Shown here: piece by piece, positions 28,126 through 37,054 of the stretch
Position numbering within the stretch: the first letter of the stretch is position 1
Layout of the letters: every line of letters starts with the position of its first letter
NCBI GenBank assembly: GCA_002816585.1
Contig: MUCT01000018.1
Span: 1-59,889, forward strand
DNA length: 59,889 nucleotides
DNA from: SAR202 cluster bacterium Io17-Chloro-G6
Lineage (GTDB): Bacteria; Chloroflexota; Dehalococcoidia; UBA3495
Direction: 5' to 3'
Translations under genes and position numbers: made by a program
Notes under the pieces: model-generated
The model's input: only the letters and a program-made list of their open reading frames with translations
Database searches by the model: none
Told to the model about the DNA's origin: nothing

Positions 28126-28458
28126 TTGGTCTTTGGTCCCCTTTCCGAATGAAGGTCAGCAAACTAGGCCCGGCTAAGTTCCGGCTAAGTTAATAATGCG
28201 CCTATGAGAGGCTTATTGATTGCCGCATTGGGGTGAGCGAGGGGTGATAAACGGGCTAGCCCGCGGTTTCCGGCCGACGAGGACTAAGCCGGCACGGTCA
28301 CTTAGGCGTGATAACGTAGCGTTCTCCAGCCTCCGTCTTCTTAACCTCCGCCTTGGAACGCCAAGGCCAAAGTGACCATTCCAGGACGGCAGTGCCGGCG
28401 GCCAATCGCGTCAAAGACTTGGTTGCGTTTTGAACCGGCCAGGTTGTTGATCTCGCGT
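28126..28458. other. Gene-free stretch between prepilin peptidase and first pilin
   Basis: No convincing gene, RNA or clear sigma-70 promoter was found. A short direct repeat GGCTAAGTT occurs twice near 28172-28190. The gap before a likely major pilin is a natural place for an unseen promoter. Confidence 0.4.
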
Positions 28459-29307
28459 TCATGTTCCTGCGATCGCCGAACCCAAATCCCGATACCAGTT
28501 TATGATGTCCGGCCCGCCAATTAGAGCCGCCGCCGCGCCCATGGCCATGAATGGACCGAACGGTATGGAATCCTTACGGCTCTTCCCGCGCAACAGAACC
28601 ATACCGATGGCAATCAGTCCTCCTCCAATGGCGGACAACCACAGTGCAATCAGAATGCCCGGGAAACCGAGCATCAATCCCAAGACGGGGGCGAATTTGA
28701 CATCTCCCCCGCCCATTCCAGCGGGAAAGATCATAGCGACCAGCAAGAAGACCAAGAAAGCCCCAAACCCAGAGAGAAACGAAACGGCCAGCGAGCCGAA
28801 CAAGGTCTCGTCGCCCAAGAAGGGTCTGGAAATTCCGATCTCTGACCAGAACGGCGCCAACAGCAGCAGCAGAACGATACTAGGGAACACCATTACGTCC
28901 AGGATAAGACCGTGTTCCAGGTCGATCAGAGAGACCAAAACGAGTAGCGAAAGGCAGGCCGAAAGGACAATGAATTCGGCCCCTAGACCGTAGAGCAGAT
29001 AAACGGCCAAGAAAAGGGCGCCGGTGACTGCCTCAACTAGAAAAACCCTAAATGGGATACTGGCATTGCAGTGGCGGCATTTCCCTCGTAACCAGACGTA
29101 ACTGAGTACGGGAATCATGTCGATGGACGCCAGTGTGCGCTGACAAGAGTCGCAGTACGACCGGGGGGCAATCAAAGACCCGCCAGCAGGCACCCGGTCG
29201 GCTGCCACATTAAGGAAGCTTCCAACGGATGCGCCAATCAGGAATGCGAATATGCCAAACATCGAGTTGGTTGTTGGGCTAAGCGCCGCGTAGGGCAAGG
29301 CCGGCAT
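28459..29307 (-). CDS. pilD: Prepilin peptidase / N-methyltransferase
   Basis: This 282-aa polytopic membrane protease cleaves and methylates prepilins. It has FLIGASVGSFLNVAADRVP at the N-terminus and two CxxC pairs (CDSC and CRHC) for zinc. The two catalytic aspartates lie in SLIDLEHGLI and GMGGGDVKF, and there are about seven membrane segments. The ATG at 29307 overlaps the previous gene by 29 bases; an internal ATG at 29262 is an alternative, and neither has a clear ribosome site. It matures the pilins encoded directly downstream. Confidence 0.93.
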   Translation of the reverse strand: MPALPYAALSPTTNSMFGIFAFLIGASVGSFLNVAADRVPAGGSLIAPRSYCDSCQRTLASIDMIPVLSYVWLRGKCRHCNASIPFRVFLVEAVTGALFLAVYLLYGLGAEFIVLSACLSLLVLVSLIDLEHGLILDVMVFPSIVLLLLLAPFWSEIGISRPFLGDETLFGSLAVSFLSGFGAFLVFLLVAMIFPAGMGGGDVKFAPVLGLMLGFPGILIALWLSAIGGGLIAIGMVLLRGKSRKDSIPFGPFMAMGAAAALIGGPDIINWYRDLGSAIAGT

Positions 29308-30202
29308 TAACGATCAAGTCGTTTACCGGGAAATCTGATCCGCCGTCCATGGGCAGGTCAAGCTCGCCCTTGGGTGAGCGCAGGTTTTGGCATATCTGTT
29401 GGGTTATGTCGGCACCCCTCTTGTCGTCATTGGGAATAGCTCGACGGCTGATGGGCGATCCGCAGACGAAGACCGGGGTATCGTCGGGCATGGGTCCCTC
29501 GGAAGAAGAGTCGTTGAAGGTTGCCAAGGTCCGAGACGTCACCTCCGTAAGCCTATCGACTAGGACCGAATCCTCAACCAAGTCCCCGCCCCAGAAAAGG
29601 CTCTGGTGCTCAACCGGAACCGAGTCTTTGACGATGACCACGTCGCAACCGTCCGGCGCCGCCCAAGTGATGATCGCCTCGGATTGGTTCACAGCCCTGG
29701 CTAGAGCGAAGGGGCGGAGCTCCACCGCGGATATCCGGAGCTTTGCCCTCTGGAAAGTATCCATGACGGACACGATGGCCCGGCGCAGGGCGGCCAACAC
29801 CAACCAGCGTGACCGGTCGAGGTTATCTGGCAGCCGGCGCCAGGTGATGTAATAGTTTTCCGGTGTCACATGCATCGTGCGTGACGCCTCTTGGGCGATC
29901 ACCTTGCGGGGATCAAACCCCTGTCCTTTGGGAAATTCCATGACCCGCAGGCGGTTTTGGAACCCTGGAACCACTGCGTTGGCGGATTTGAATGCGCTGT
30001 TCAATTGGGGGAGCATGTTTTCAATTATGCCGGCGACCCTGGGCGGATTACTAACGTGGCCTTCATTGAAGAAGCGGGGATTGGCCAGCATCACGCGGTA
30101 GTCATCAATGATCTGACCTTTGGAGACCATCAACTTCACCATCCCGTGTTCCACGGAGATCGAGGCGGTCCTTTTACCTCTGGACGAGTAGTTGTTCATC
30201 AT
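29279..30202 (-). CDS. PilM-like pilus assembly protein
   Basis: This 307-aa protein has no signal or membrane segment. The start SISVEHGMVKLMVSKGQII, the later VVPGFQNRLRVMEFP and EASRTMHVTPENYYITW fit the actin-like PilM fold (equivalent to PilM IGxDIGSSSIKAV and VVAxPG motifs), although the sequence is divergent. PilM links the cytoplasmic side of the PilN/PilO complex to the motor. It lies 6 bases after the PilO-like gene. The order N-O-M differs from the usual M-N-O. Confidence 0.65.
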   Translation of the reverse strand: MMNNYSSRGKRTASISVEHGMVKLMVSKGQIIDDYRVMLANPRFFNEGHVSNPPRVAGIIENMLPQLNSAFKSANAVVPGFQNRLRVMEFPKGQGFDPRKVIAQEASRTMHVTPENYYITWRRLPDNLDRSRWLVLAALRRAIVSVMDTFQRAKLRISAVELRPFALARAVNQSEAIITWAAPDGCDVVIVKDSVPVEHQSLFWGGDLVEDSVLVDRLTEVTSRTLATFNDSSSEGPMPDDTPVFVCGSPISRRAIPNDDKRGADITQQICQNLRSPKGELDLPMDGGSDFPVNDLIVNAGLALRGA

Positions 30203-30208
30203 CTCGTT

Positions 30209-30778
30209 TTAGGCCTCCCCCGGTTGATGGACCACGTCCAGAGTTATGCTGAGGTCCCAATTGTCCCTTTCTTGTTCGCCATGGGAGAATTCCATACCGT
30301 GGACCCTCGCCGTCGGGAAGGCTTCAAATATTTGCAATGCCCCCACCAGCGAATTGAGACTCCCGCTGACGACCATGGTGTAGCGCACCGCCGTGTATTC
30401 GAAACCGCCCAGGACCAGGTTGACGTCCGAAACTTCCAGCGAGCTCAGGGGCAGTTTATGCTGGGAGGCGTAAGCGACAAAGCTGCTTCGAAACGCCAAT
30501 GTCTCCTGCTCAGTCGGTAGAGCAGGTGGCTTGGGGCTAGACAACAAAGCCGCCAATTTTTCTTGAAGCGCTAGTTGATCGAAATTGTTGGTCCAATACC
30601 TAAGATCGCCTTGCGCGGCGGATAGGTTGGTGTTCATAGACAATAGCTCTGCATCGGCGCTGCTTGCCTTGCCGTCAAAATAGATCCAAGCAACAAAGGC
30701 CAGCAGCAGCGTGAGCACCAGCAATGACTCAAGCCTTCGCAGCGAACGGATCTGTTCTATTGAGAATCGTTGCATCAT
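30209..30778 (-). CDS. PilO-like pilus assembly protein
   Basis: This 189-aa bitopic protein has a short cytoplasmic N-terminus, one membrane helix (LLVLTLLLAFVAWIYF, about 18-34), a coiled-coil-like segment and a periplasmic ferredoxin-like domain, as in PilO/GspM. The start codon overlaps the stop of the PilN-like gene (ATGA), so they are translationally coupled. Confidence 0.7.
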   Translation of the reverse strand: MMQRFSIEQIRSLRRLESLLVLTLLLAFVAWIYFDGKASSADAELLSMNTNLSAAQGDLRYWTNNFDQLALQEKLAALLSSPKPPALPTEQETLAFRSSFVAYASQHKLPLSSLEVSDVNLVLGGFEYTAVRYTMVVSGSLNSLVGALQIFEAFPTARVHGMEFSHGEQERDNWDLSITLDVVHQPGEA

Positions 30779-31518
30779 TGGCTCAACTGAAACCCAGCGG
30801 TGAATTCGGGCGGTGATGCCTCGTCATCCCACTGGATCCCCTGCAGATTAACGAAGCCGGCCAGTTGGCTAAGTTGGTTGGGAAGCGACGCGACCGCGTC
30901 GGGATCGGTGGCAACGCCGACCAGCGACAATTTGCCATTGGATTTCACCTCGGCCGAGATGAAATCTACTCCGCTGACAGAGATGGAGAATAACCTACTC
31001 ATTGCGGCAAACCAGTCCGTCTGTCCGCTCGTAGCCAAACTATAAGCCGTTTCAGCCGACTCTTGTTCGGCGATCAAAAGGCCGATCTGCGACTGTAGGG
31101 GCTCAATCTCGTTTTGGCGAGCCGTTAATTGGCCCTTCACAGATTGAGAACGCTCCTCAGTCGCCTCAGCACGGACCTCCAAGTCTTTCCATTCCAGGTA
31201 TCGGGCGGCGGAGAGCAGTACGAGCATCACGATTGCGACCAAAAGTCCGCCCCGCAGCAAGAAATTGGGCGGAAGCAGATCTTTCTCTTCTGGTAGAACA
31301 CTAACAAAGGGAACACGGCGCCAATGACGGGCCCGAGCAGGAGAGGCTTTCCTGCTCCCTTCCTTTTGGCCATCGTATTTCCCTGCCACATTGTGGCCGT
31401 AGGTCTCCGCCAAGTGTGCGAAGCCCTTGATGCGTAGATTTTCTGCCACGTATCCAACCTTCGTGTTAATTTCGGTCCAGACGCCCCAGTTGAGCCCTGG
31501 ACGGGCAACCGATTGCAA
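30775..31518 (-). CDS. PilN-like pilus assembly protein
   Basis: This 247-aa protein has a cytoplasmic N-terminal region of about 80 residues, with VPFVSVLPEEKDLLPPNF just before the membrane helix LLVAIVMLVLLSAARYL. A coiled coil follows (about 120-165) and then a small alpha/beta domain. PLPEE-type sequence before the helix and the order relative to PilO are typical of PilN. The start is uncertain: TTG at 31518 or GTG near 31449; no ATG occurs before the membrane helix. Confidence 0.7.
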   Translation of the reverse strand: MQSVARPGLNWGVWTEINTKVGYVAENLRIKGFAHLAETYGHNVAGKYDGQKEGSRKASPARARHWRRVPFVSVLPEEKDLLPPNFLLRGGLLVAIVMLVLLSAARYLEWKDLEVRAEATEERSQSVKGQLTARQNEIEPLQSQIGLLIAEQESAETAYSLATSGQTDWFAAMSRLFSISVSGVDFISAEVKSNGKLSLVGVATDPDAVASLPNQLSQLAGFVNLQGIQWDDEASPPEFTAGFQLSQ

Positions 31519-31587
31519 CGATTGGACAAACCCGCGACCGCAGCTAAGCTAAATTAATTGCCGATGTATCAATGATCACGGTGTTGG

Positions 31588-32796
31588 TTATTCAACCGAA
31601 CCCAATGCGGAGTAGACCCCTCCCACCACCGCGATGGCCACAAATCCCACAAGTCCAGCCACCAGAAGGATGACAGCCGGCTGGATCAACTCGGTTGCCC
31701 CGCTAACTGTCCTGGTGGCTTCGTGTTCGAAATATTCCGCCATGTTATCCAGGGCAACCGGTAAGTCTCCGGTCGCTTCCCCCGTTATGATGCCCTGGGC
31801 AAGCAACGGCGGGTTGGGCCAACGTTCTCGGAATGCCGTCCCCAAACGAGTTCCGCCATCTACATCGTGAATAATCAGGTCCAGCCGCTCCCGTAAAGCA
31901 GCATTCCCCAAGCTTTCTCGGGCCAGCCTCAGAGATTCCATGGATGGGATACCGGAACGAAGCAAAGTTCCAAAGGTGGATGCCAGGCTGAACAGATTGC
32001 TCTGCATCACCACAGTCCCGGCGATCGGCAGCTTGAGCAAATTCCGGTCAATCAGGCGGCGGCCGCCCTTGGTTTGGGAAAGTAGCCATCCGCCGACAAC
32101 CGAACATGCCAGAATGATGAATATTATCGTCTTGTACGCCTGAACTTTTCCGGATGCTTCGACCAGCATCTGGGTGGCTATAGGCAAGTCGCCGCCGAAC
32201 TCGGTGAGCAGGTCGATGATAGCCGGCAAGGAATAAACTAAAAGGACAACGGCGACAACAAGGGCGACAATCATGCTGATGACAGGATAAACCAACGCAC
32301 CCTTGACCTTTTGGCGAATGGCCTTGCGCCTCAATAAGATGTCGGCAAGCTGCTGCAATGATTCGGGCATCCTTCCCGTGGCTTCTCCCAAGCGCAACAG
32401 GCGTACGTAGAAGCCAGTGAACACGCGTGGGTGATTGGCACAGGCTTCGGATAACCGGCTTCCGTTCTCGATGGAAACGATCAACTGCCGGACGATCTCC
32501 CTCATGCCTAGTCCGCTACCCTGGCCTCGCAGAATCATCAGTCCTTCTCGAATCGGAATACCCGAGCGAATCAATGCCGCCAGGCCTCGAGAAAATTCGA
32601 TCAATTCCTGTGGCTTGGGTTGAAACAAGATTGGAGCAAGACTGGAGATGGTGGGGAAGGGTCTTAGACGCACTATTTCGTACGGTATCAGGTCGTCCCG
32701 CTGAAGCATCGACCGGGCTTCTTCTTCCCCGTCAACGTTCAGCACCCCCTCAATCTTGTCGCCCTGCCATGTATATGCTACGTATCGAACTACCAT
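31588..32796 (-). CDS. pilC: Type IV pilus inner-membrane platform protein PilC
   Basis: This 402-aa GspF/PilC protein has two homologous T2SSF domains (about 65-190 and 268-390). Key pieces are FSRGLAALIRSGIPIREGL and FGTLLRSGIPSMESL, GEATGRMPESL and GEATGDLPVAL, and three membrane helices. A short N-terminal domain (MVVRYVAYTWQGDKIEG) precedes them. The platform couples the PilB motor to pilin extraction. A truncated copy of its 5' end lies upstream at 34690-34812. Confidence 0.93.
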   Translation of the reverse strand: MVVRYVAYTWQGDKIEGVLNVDGEEEARSMLQRDDLIPYEIVRLRPFPTISSLAPILFQPKPQELIEFSRGLAALIRSGIPIREGLMILRGQGSGLGMREIVRQLIVSIENGSRLSEACANHPRVFTGFYVRLLRLGEATGRMPESLQQLADILLRRKAIRQKVKGALVYPVISMIVALVVAVVLLVYSLPAIIDLLTEFGGDLPIATQMLVEASGKVQAYKTIIFIILACSVVGGWLLSQTKGGRRLIDRNLLKLPIAGTVVMQSNLFSLASTFGTLLRSGIPSMESLRLARESLGNAALRERLDLIIHDVDGGTRLGTAFRERWPNPPLLAQGIITGEATGDLPVALDNMAEYFEHEATRTVSGATELIQPAVILLVAGLVGFVAIAVVGGVYSALGSVE

Positions 32797-32881
32797 CGGC
32801 CTTTAAATATAGTCGCCGCTATTCCCACGGTGGTCAAGCCGGACAGGGAGCTACACAGGCGGGGCATCAAACTGAATTCAA

Positions 32882-34609
32882 TCAGTCAATAAAAAAGACG
32901 CTACGGAAGACTTCAGATAGAGTGGTCTTGCCGCTCTGGGCCATCTGCATTCCCGCACGGCGCATGGGGACCATTCCGTTGCCAAGGGCGGTCTCGCGAA
33001 CCTTGGGGCCGCTGGCCTGCTGGGAGATCTGTCGACGAATCATCTCGTCCACGGAGAGGACTTCAAATACCCCGCTCCGTCCGACAAAGCCAGAACCACT
33101 GCAGAAATTGCACCCCGGTCCGGAAGTGAGCTCGGGCGCCTGTTCCTGCATCTCCTGTTCGTAGGCAATGGCCTCGGCGACCGTGGCCTTAGTGGTGACG
33201 CCGCATTGGGGACATACTTGGCGCACCAGTCGCTGGGCCAAGCAGCCGATCACACCGGTGGCAGCCAAGAATGGCTCTACGCCCAGATCCAACAGACGGA
33301 CGATGGAGGATGCGGCATCGTTGCTGTGGATGGAAGCCAGAACCAGGTGACCGGTCAAAGCGGCGTTCACGGCAGTGGTGGCCGTTTCTGTGTCCCTGAT
33401 CTCCCCAACCAGAATGATGTCTGGGTCGAGCCGCATAATCGAACGCAGCCCCGACGGGAAATCAATCCCGGCCGCGCGATTGACCTGTATTTGGTTTACC
33501 CCGCTCATGCGGTACTCAATGGGGTCCTCGACCGACATGATGTTGCCCCGAGTGGCGGTTAACTCGGCCACGGAGGCGTAGAGGGTGGTTGTCTTTCCTG
33601 AACCCGTGGGCCCTGAGACCATCAACATCCCGTAGGGCAATTGCAAAAGGGAGCGCCATGTCTGGAGGTTCTCGGCCTCCATGCCCAGTGATTCTAAGGA
33701 CGAAAGACCGCCGGACTGATCAAGAACGCGTATGACCATCATTTCGCCCCAACTGGTGCCGATGGACGCGACGCGAAATTCCACCCGGCGCTCGCCGAAT
33801 TTCAAGCTGAATCCACCGTCCTGAGGGCGCCGGTCTTCAGAGATGTCCATCCCTGCTTCGACTTTGATCCGGGACACCATACTTTCATGCAAGGCTAGGG
33901 GCAATTCCACCATCTGACGCAACTGGCCATCCATCCGAAACAGAACCTTGGCCGAGTCATAGCTGGGGACCATATGGATGTCGGAAGCGTTCGATTTGAC
34001 CGCCTGAAGTGTCACCATGTCGACAGCCTGCACTGCCGGCAAATTACTGAGGTCCTGGCCCAGTAAATTGGAATCTCTGGCGTCCACCGCCGCAGAAATG
34101 CTCCCGGGGCCTCCGCCCTCATCAACAACTGCCGCCGCGCTTGCAGCATGGAGCCGAGCAGATGTGTAGATTCGGTTGATCAGGTCTTCCAGCTTTCCGC
34201 CAATGGCCATTACGAACTTTGTCTGGCGTCCGGTCACGGATGATAATTCAGAGGAGAGTTGGAAGTCGTTGGGCGTCAGGGTTGCAATGCGCAGCGACCC
34301 GTCGGTGTCGAATCCAATGGGCATCACGCCGTGCTGACGGGCGTAGTCCTCTGGAACAAGGGCTACGGCATCGACGTCGACATCGACATGCCTCAGGTCG
34401 ACCACCGGGATGTGGAGTTGGTAACTGAGGACGGCTACCACGGCTTCCTGGTCCACCATGCCATGGGAGACCAGAACGTCTAGGAGACCGGTAGGTTCCA
34501 GTTCACCGGCCATCCTAGCGCTGTTTAACTCCTCTTGGGTGATGAACCCGCCCTCTAACAGCACCTGGCCCACGCGTTCTTCAAATGTCGGGGTTGTTCG
34601 GCTTACCAT
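32882..34609 (-). CDS. pilB: Type IV pilus assembly ATPase PilB
   Basis: This 575-aa GspE/PilB hexameric motor powers pilus extension. An N-terminal GspE domain (about 1-140) precedes the ATPase. The ATPase has Walker A GPTGSGKTT, the Asp-box/Walker B region with VGEIRDTET, the His-box LASIHSNDA, and a zinc-binding C4 (CPQC...CNFC). All canonical catalytic residues are present. The ATG follows AGAGGA; the frame continues open to 34684 without a ribosome site. It is the second and apparently functional member of a duplicated pilB pair. Confidence 0.94.
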   Translation of the reverse strand: MVSRTTPTFEERVGQVLLEGGFITQEELNSARMAGELEPTGLLDVLVSHGMVDQEAVVAVLSYQLHIPVVDLRHVDVDVDAVALVPEDYARQHGVMPIGFDTDGSLRIATLTPNDFQLSSELSSVTGRQTKFVMAIGGKLEDLINRIYTSARLHAASAAAVVDEGGGPGSISAAVDARDSNLLGQDLSNLPAVQAVDMVTLQAVKSNASDIHMVPSYDSAKVLFRMDGQLRQMVELPLALHESMVSRIKVEAGMDISEDRRPQDGGFSLKFGERRVEFRVASIGTSWGEMMVIRVLDQSGGLSSLESLGMEAENLQTWRSLLQLPYGMLMVSGPTGSGKTTTLYASVAELTATRGNIMSVEDPIEYRMSGVNQIQVNRAAGIDFPSGLRSIMRLDPDIILVGEIRDTETATTAVNAALTGHLVLASIHSNDAASSIVRLLDLGVEPFLAATGVIGCLAQRLVRQVCPQCGVTTKATVAEAIAYEQEMQEQAPELTSGPGCNFCSGSGFVGRSGVFEVLSVDEMIRRQISQQASGPKVRETALGNGMVPMRRAGMQMAQSGKTTLSEVFRSVFFID

Positions 34610-34689
34610 GGGTCCTCTTCTCGATTTAGGGCGTGGGCTGGACAAAATATGCGCGAAACTAGAGAAAAGCAGGAAAGGTCCCACCTGTC

Positions 34690-34812
34690 ATGGTTAATGG
34701 GGACCAAGGCGTCTTGCGGAAGCACGGCCCAGGCTTCTTCTTCCCGGCCGGCGCTCGTCAGGCCCCCAATCCCATCGCTCTGACACGTGTATGCCACGCA
34801 TCAAACTACCAT
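34690..34812 (-). pseudogene. Relic of a duplicated pilC (5' end only)
   Basis: On the minus strand the sequence starts ATG GTA GTT TGA, matching the pilC start ATG GTA GTT CGA. Past that nonsense codon it reads VAYTCQSDGIGGL...GREEEAW...LPQDALVPI, aligned with PilC VAYTWQGDKIEGV...GEEEAR...LQRDDLIPY. About 40 codons survive; the rest is missing and pilB follows. The flanking bases up to the upstream pilB paralogue also resemble those between pilB and pilC, so a whole pilB-pilC unit was duplicated. Confidence 0.85.
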
Positions 34813-34907
34813 CGGCATATAATTATGGTCGTCCCAAATCCCAAAGTGGTCAAGCCGGACGTACGGTTGTTCAGACGGGCGCATCAAGCGCGCACACCTG
34901 CAATCAA

Positions 34908-36830
34908 TCAGCCAAGAATGAAAGCCTTGCGTAGCACTTCAGAGATGGTGGTTTTCCCGCTCTGGGCCATGAGCAACCCCGCGCGGCGCATCCCCACCAT
35001 TCCGTTCCCAATAGCAGTCTCGCGGAATTCGGCTCCGCTGGCCCGCTGGGAGATCTGGCTCCGAATGTCCTCGTCCACGGAGAGGACTTCCATCACTCCG
35101 CCTTGTCCGACAAAGCCGGAATCGTTACAAAAATCGCAGCCCGGCCCGGACATGAACTGGGTCACCCGCTGTCCAATCTCCTGCTCGTATGCGATCGCCT
35201 CCGTACGCGTGGCCTCGGTGGCCGTGCCGCATTGGGGACAAACCTGACGCACCAAGCGCTGTGCCAAGCAACCGATCACTCCGGTGGCGGCCAGGACTGG
35301 CTCGAGGCCTAGGTCTAATAGTCGCACGATCGAGGATGCGGCATCACTACCGTCAATAGAGGCCAGAACCAGGTGGCCGGTTAAAGCCGCGTTGATTGCG
35401 GCAGTGGCCGTGTCGGGGTCTCCGATCTCACCGACCAGAATTACATCTGGGTCGAGTCGTAGGATCGAATTCATTGCCGACGGGAAATCCATTCCGGCCG
35501 CGTGGTTAACTTGTATCTGGTTTACCCCGTTTATGCGGTACTCGATGGGATCCTCGACGGACATGACGTTGCCCCGTGAGGCGATGAGTTCGGCTAGAGA
35601 GGCATAGAGAGTAGTGGTCTTTCCTGAACCAGCGGGCCCTGAAACCATCAACATCCCATGCGGCGATTCCAAAAGGGTGCGCCATATCTCAAGGCTCTGG
35701 GAATCCATGCCCAATGATTCAAGGGACAAAAAGCCGCCGAACTGGTCAATGACACGGATGACCATCATTTCGCCCCAGGTGGTACTCATCGATGTGACTC
35801 GGAATTCTACCCGGCGCTCACCGACATTCAAACTGAATCCGCCGTCCCGAGGGCTTGGGTCTTCCGACATGGCCATGCCTGCTTCGACCTTGATCGTGGC
35901 CACCATATTCTCATGCAGTGGCAGGGGCAGTTCCACCATCATTTGCAACGCGCCGTTCATCCGGAACAGAACCTTGGCCGAGTCGCTACCCGGAACCAAA
36001 TGAATATCAGAGGCGCTTGATTCGACCGCCTGCAACGTCAACAGATCCACAATTTTCATCGCAGGCAGATTATTGAGATCTTGGCCCAGGAAAATGCCCG
36101 CTCCGCCACCATTGGACCGAGAACTGGCCTCGGGAGCCGCATCTTCCGCTGAAGAGATGACCTCAGAGGAGTCGTCCTCCGGCGGAGAGATGGCCTCAGG
36201 CGGGTCGTCCTCCGGCGGAGAAATGGCCTCAGGCGGGTCGTCATCTGACAAAGAGTTGGCCTCAGAGGCGTCATTTTCCGGCGGAGAGATGGCCTCAGGC
36301 CCGTCGTCCTCAGACAGGGTGATGGCCTCGGGCGCGTCATCTTCATCCGCTTGGGCCACTTTCGCGGTTTCGTCCCGATTAGCGGCGAAAACGCGGTCGA
36401 TCATGTCTTCCAGGTCTCCACCAATGGCCAATTCGAGCGTGGTCGGGAATCCGGTAAGGGTGGAGAGCGTGGAGGAAAGTTTCGAATCGTCGGGCATCAG
36501 GGTCGCAATTCGAAGAGACCCGTCGGACTCGAATCCTACTGGCATCACGCAGTGTCGGCGGGCGTCTTTCTCTGGGAACAGGGCGACGGCCTCGGGGTCA
36601 ACGTCAACGCTCCTTAGGTCGACTGCAGGGATGCCGAGTTGAACCTTAAGGACTGTTATCAAAGTCTCCTGGTCGACCATGCGTCGCAAGACGATGGCGA
36701 CCAGGAGACTAGAGGATTCCTTGTCGCTGGTGGTTTTGGCATGGTTTAGCTGATCTTGAGTGATGAACCCGCCATCCAATAGGATATTGACCGCGCGGTC
36801 TTCAAATGAGGGAACTGTTCGGATTGCCAT
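34908..36830 (-). CDS. Degenerate PilB paralogue
   Basis: This 640-aa protein is closely similar to the neighbouring PilB along its length and keeps Walker A GPAGSGKTT and the CPQC...CDFC zinc site. However the Walker B region reads VGEIGDPDT (Arg of GEIRD replaced by Gly) and the His box reads LASIDGSDA (His replaced by Asp). It has an extra acidic insert of 11-residue repeats (DDPPEAISPPE-type) between the N domain and ATPase. It is probably weakly active or regulatory and may form mixed hexamers with PilB. The ATG at 36830 follows AGAGGA. It is the first gene of the pilus locus. Confidence 0.88.
   Translation of the reverse strand: MAIRTVPSFEDRAVNILLDGGFITQDQLNHAKTTSDKESSSLLVAIVLRRMVDQETLITVLKVQLGIPAVDLRSVDVDPEAVALFPEKDARRHCVMPVGFESDGSLRIATLMPDDSKLSSTLSTLTGFPTTLELAIGGDLEDMIDRVFAANRDETAKVAQADEDDAPEAITLSEDDGPEAISPPENDASEANSLSDDDPPEAISPPEDDPPEAISPPEDDSSEVISSAEDAAPEASSRSNGGGAGIFLGQDLNNLPAMKIVDLLTLQAVESSASDIHLVPGSDSAKVLFRMNGALQMMVELPLPLHENMVATIKVEAGMAMSEDPSPRDGGFSLNVGERRVEFRVTSMSTTWGEMMVIRVIDQFGGFLSLESLGMDSQSLEIWRTLLESPHGMLMVSGPAGSGKTTTLYASLAELIASRGNVMSVEDPIEYRINGVNQIQVNHAAGMDFPSAMNSILRLDPDVILVGEIGDPDTATAAINAALTGHLVLASIDGSDAASSIVRLLDLGLEPVLAATGVIGCLAQRLVRQVCPQCGTATEATRTEAIAYEQEIGQRVTQFMSGPGCDFCNDSGFVGQGGVMEVLSVDEDIRSQISQRASGAEFRETAIGNGMVGMRRAGLLMAQSGKTTISEVLRKAFILG
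36115..36345 (-). repeat. Tandem 33-bp repeats encoding an acidic linker
   Basis: About seven units of 11 codons (DDAPEAITLSE, DDGPEAISPPE, DDPPEAISPPE and variants) lie inside the PilB paralogue. The neighbouring PilB lacks them, so they expanded after duplication or were lost in the other copy. Confidence 0.8.
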
Positions 36831-37054
36831 CGGTCCTCTTTTCGATCTTTGTAACCTGTGATCTGATTGAAGTTTGACGCCCGGAATCAAGTCCAGATGC
36901 GTCCATCCGTCTTGCGGATAAATCAAGGTTACCAGTGTTGCGCGTTAAGTTGAAATCCCGGCCGTGAATCCGGCGTTCCAGACAAATCTGTGCCTGGCGC
37001 CGCAATCTGGCGCGGAATCAACAAGCGATCGCCCTGCTCTGAGGATTACGTCAG

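Noticed and set aside
36115..36345. Short-period tandem repeats considered as a CRISPR-like array
   Set aside because: There are no unique spacers; the period of 33 bases is coding repeats inside the PilB paralogue.
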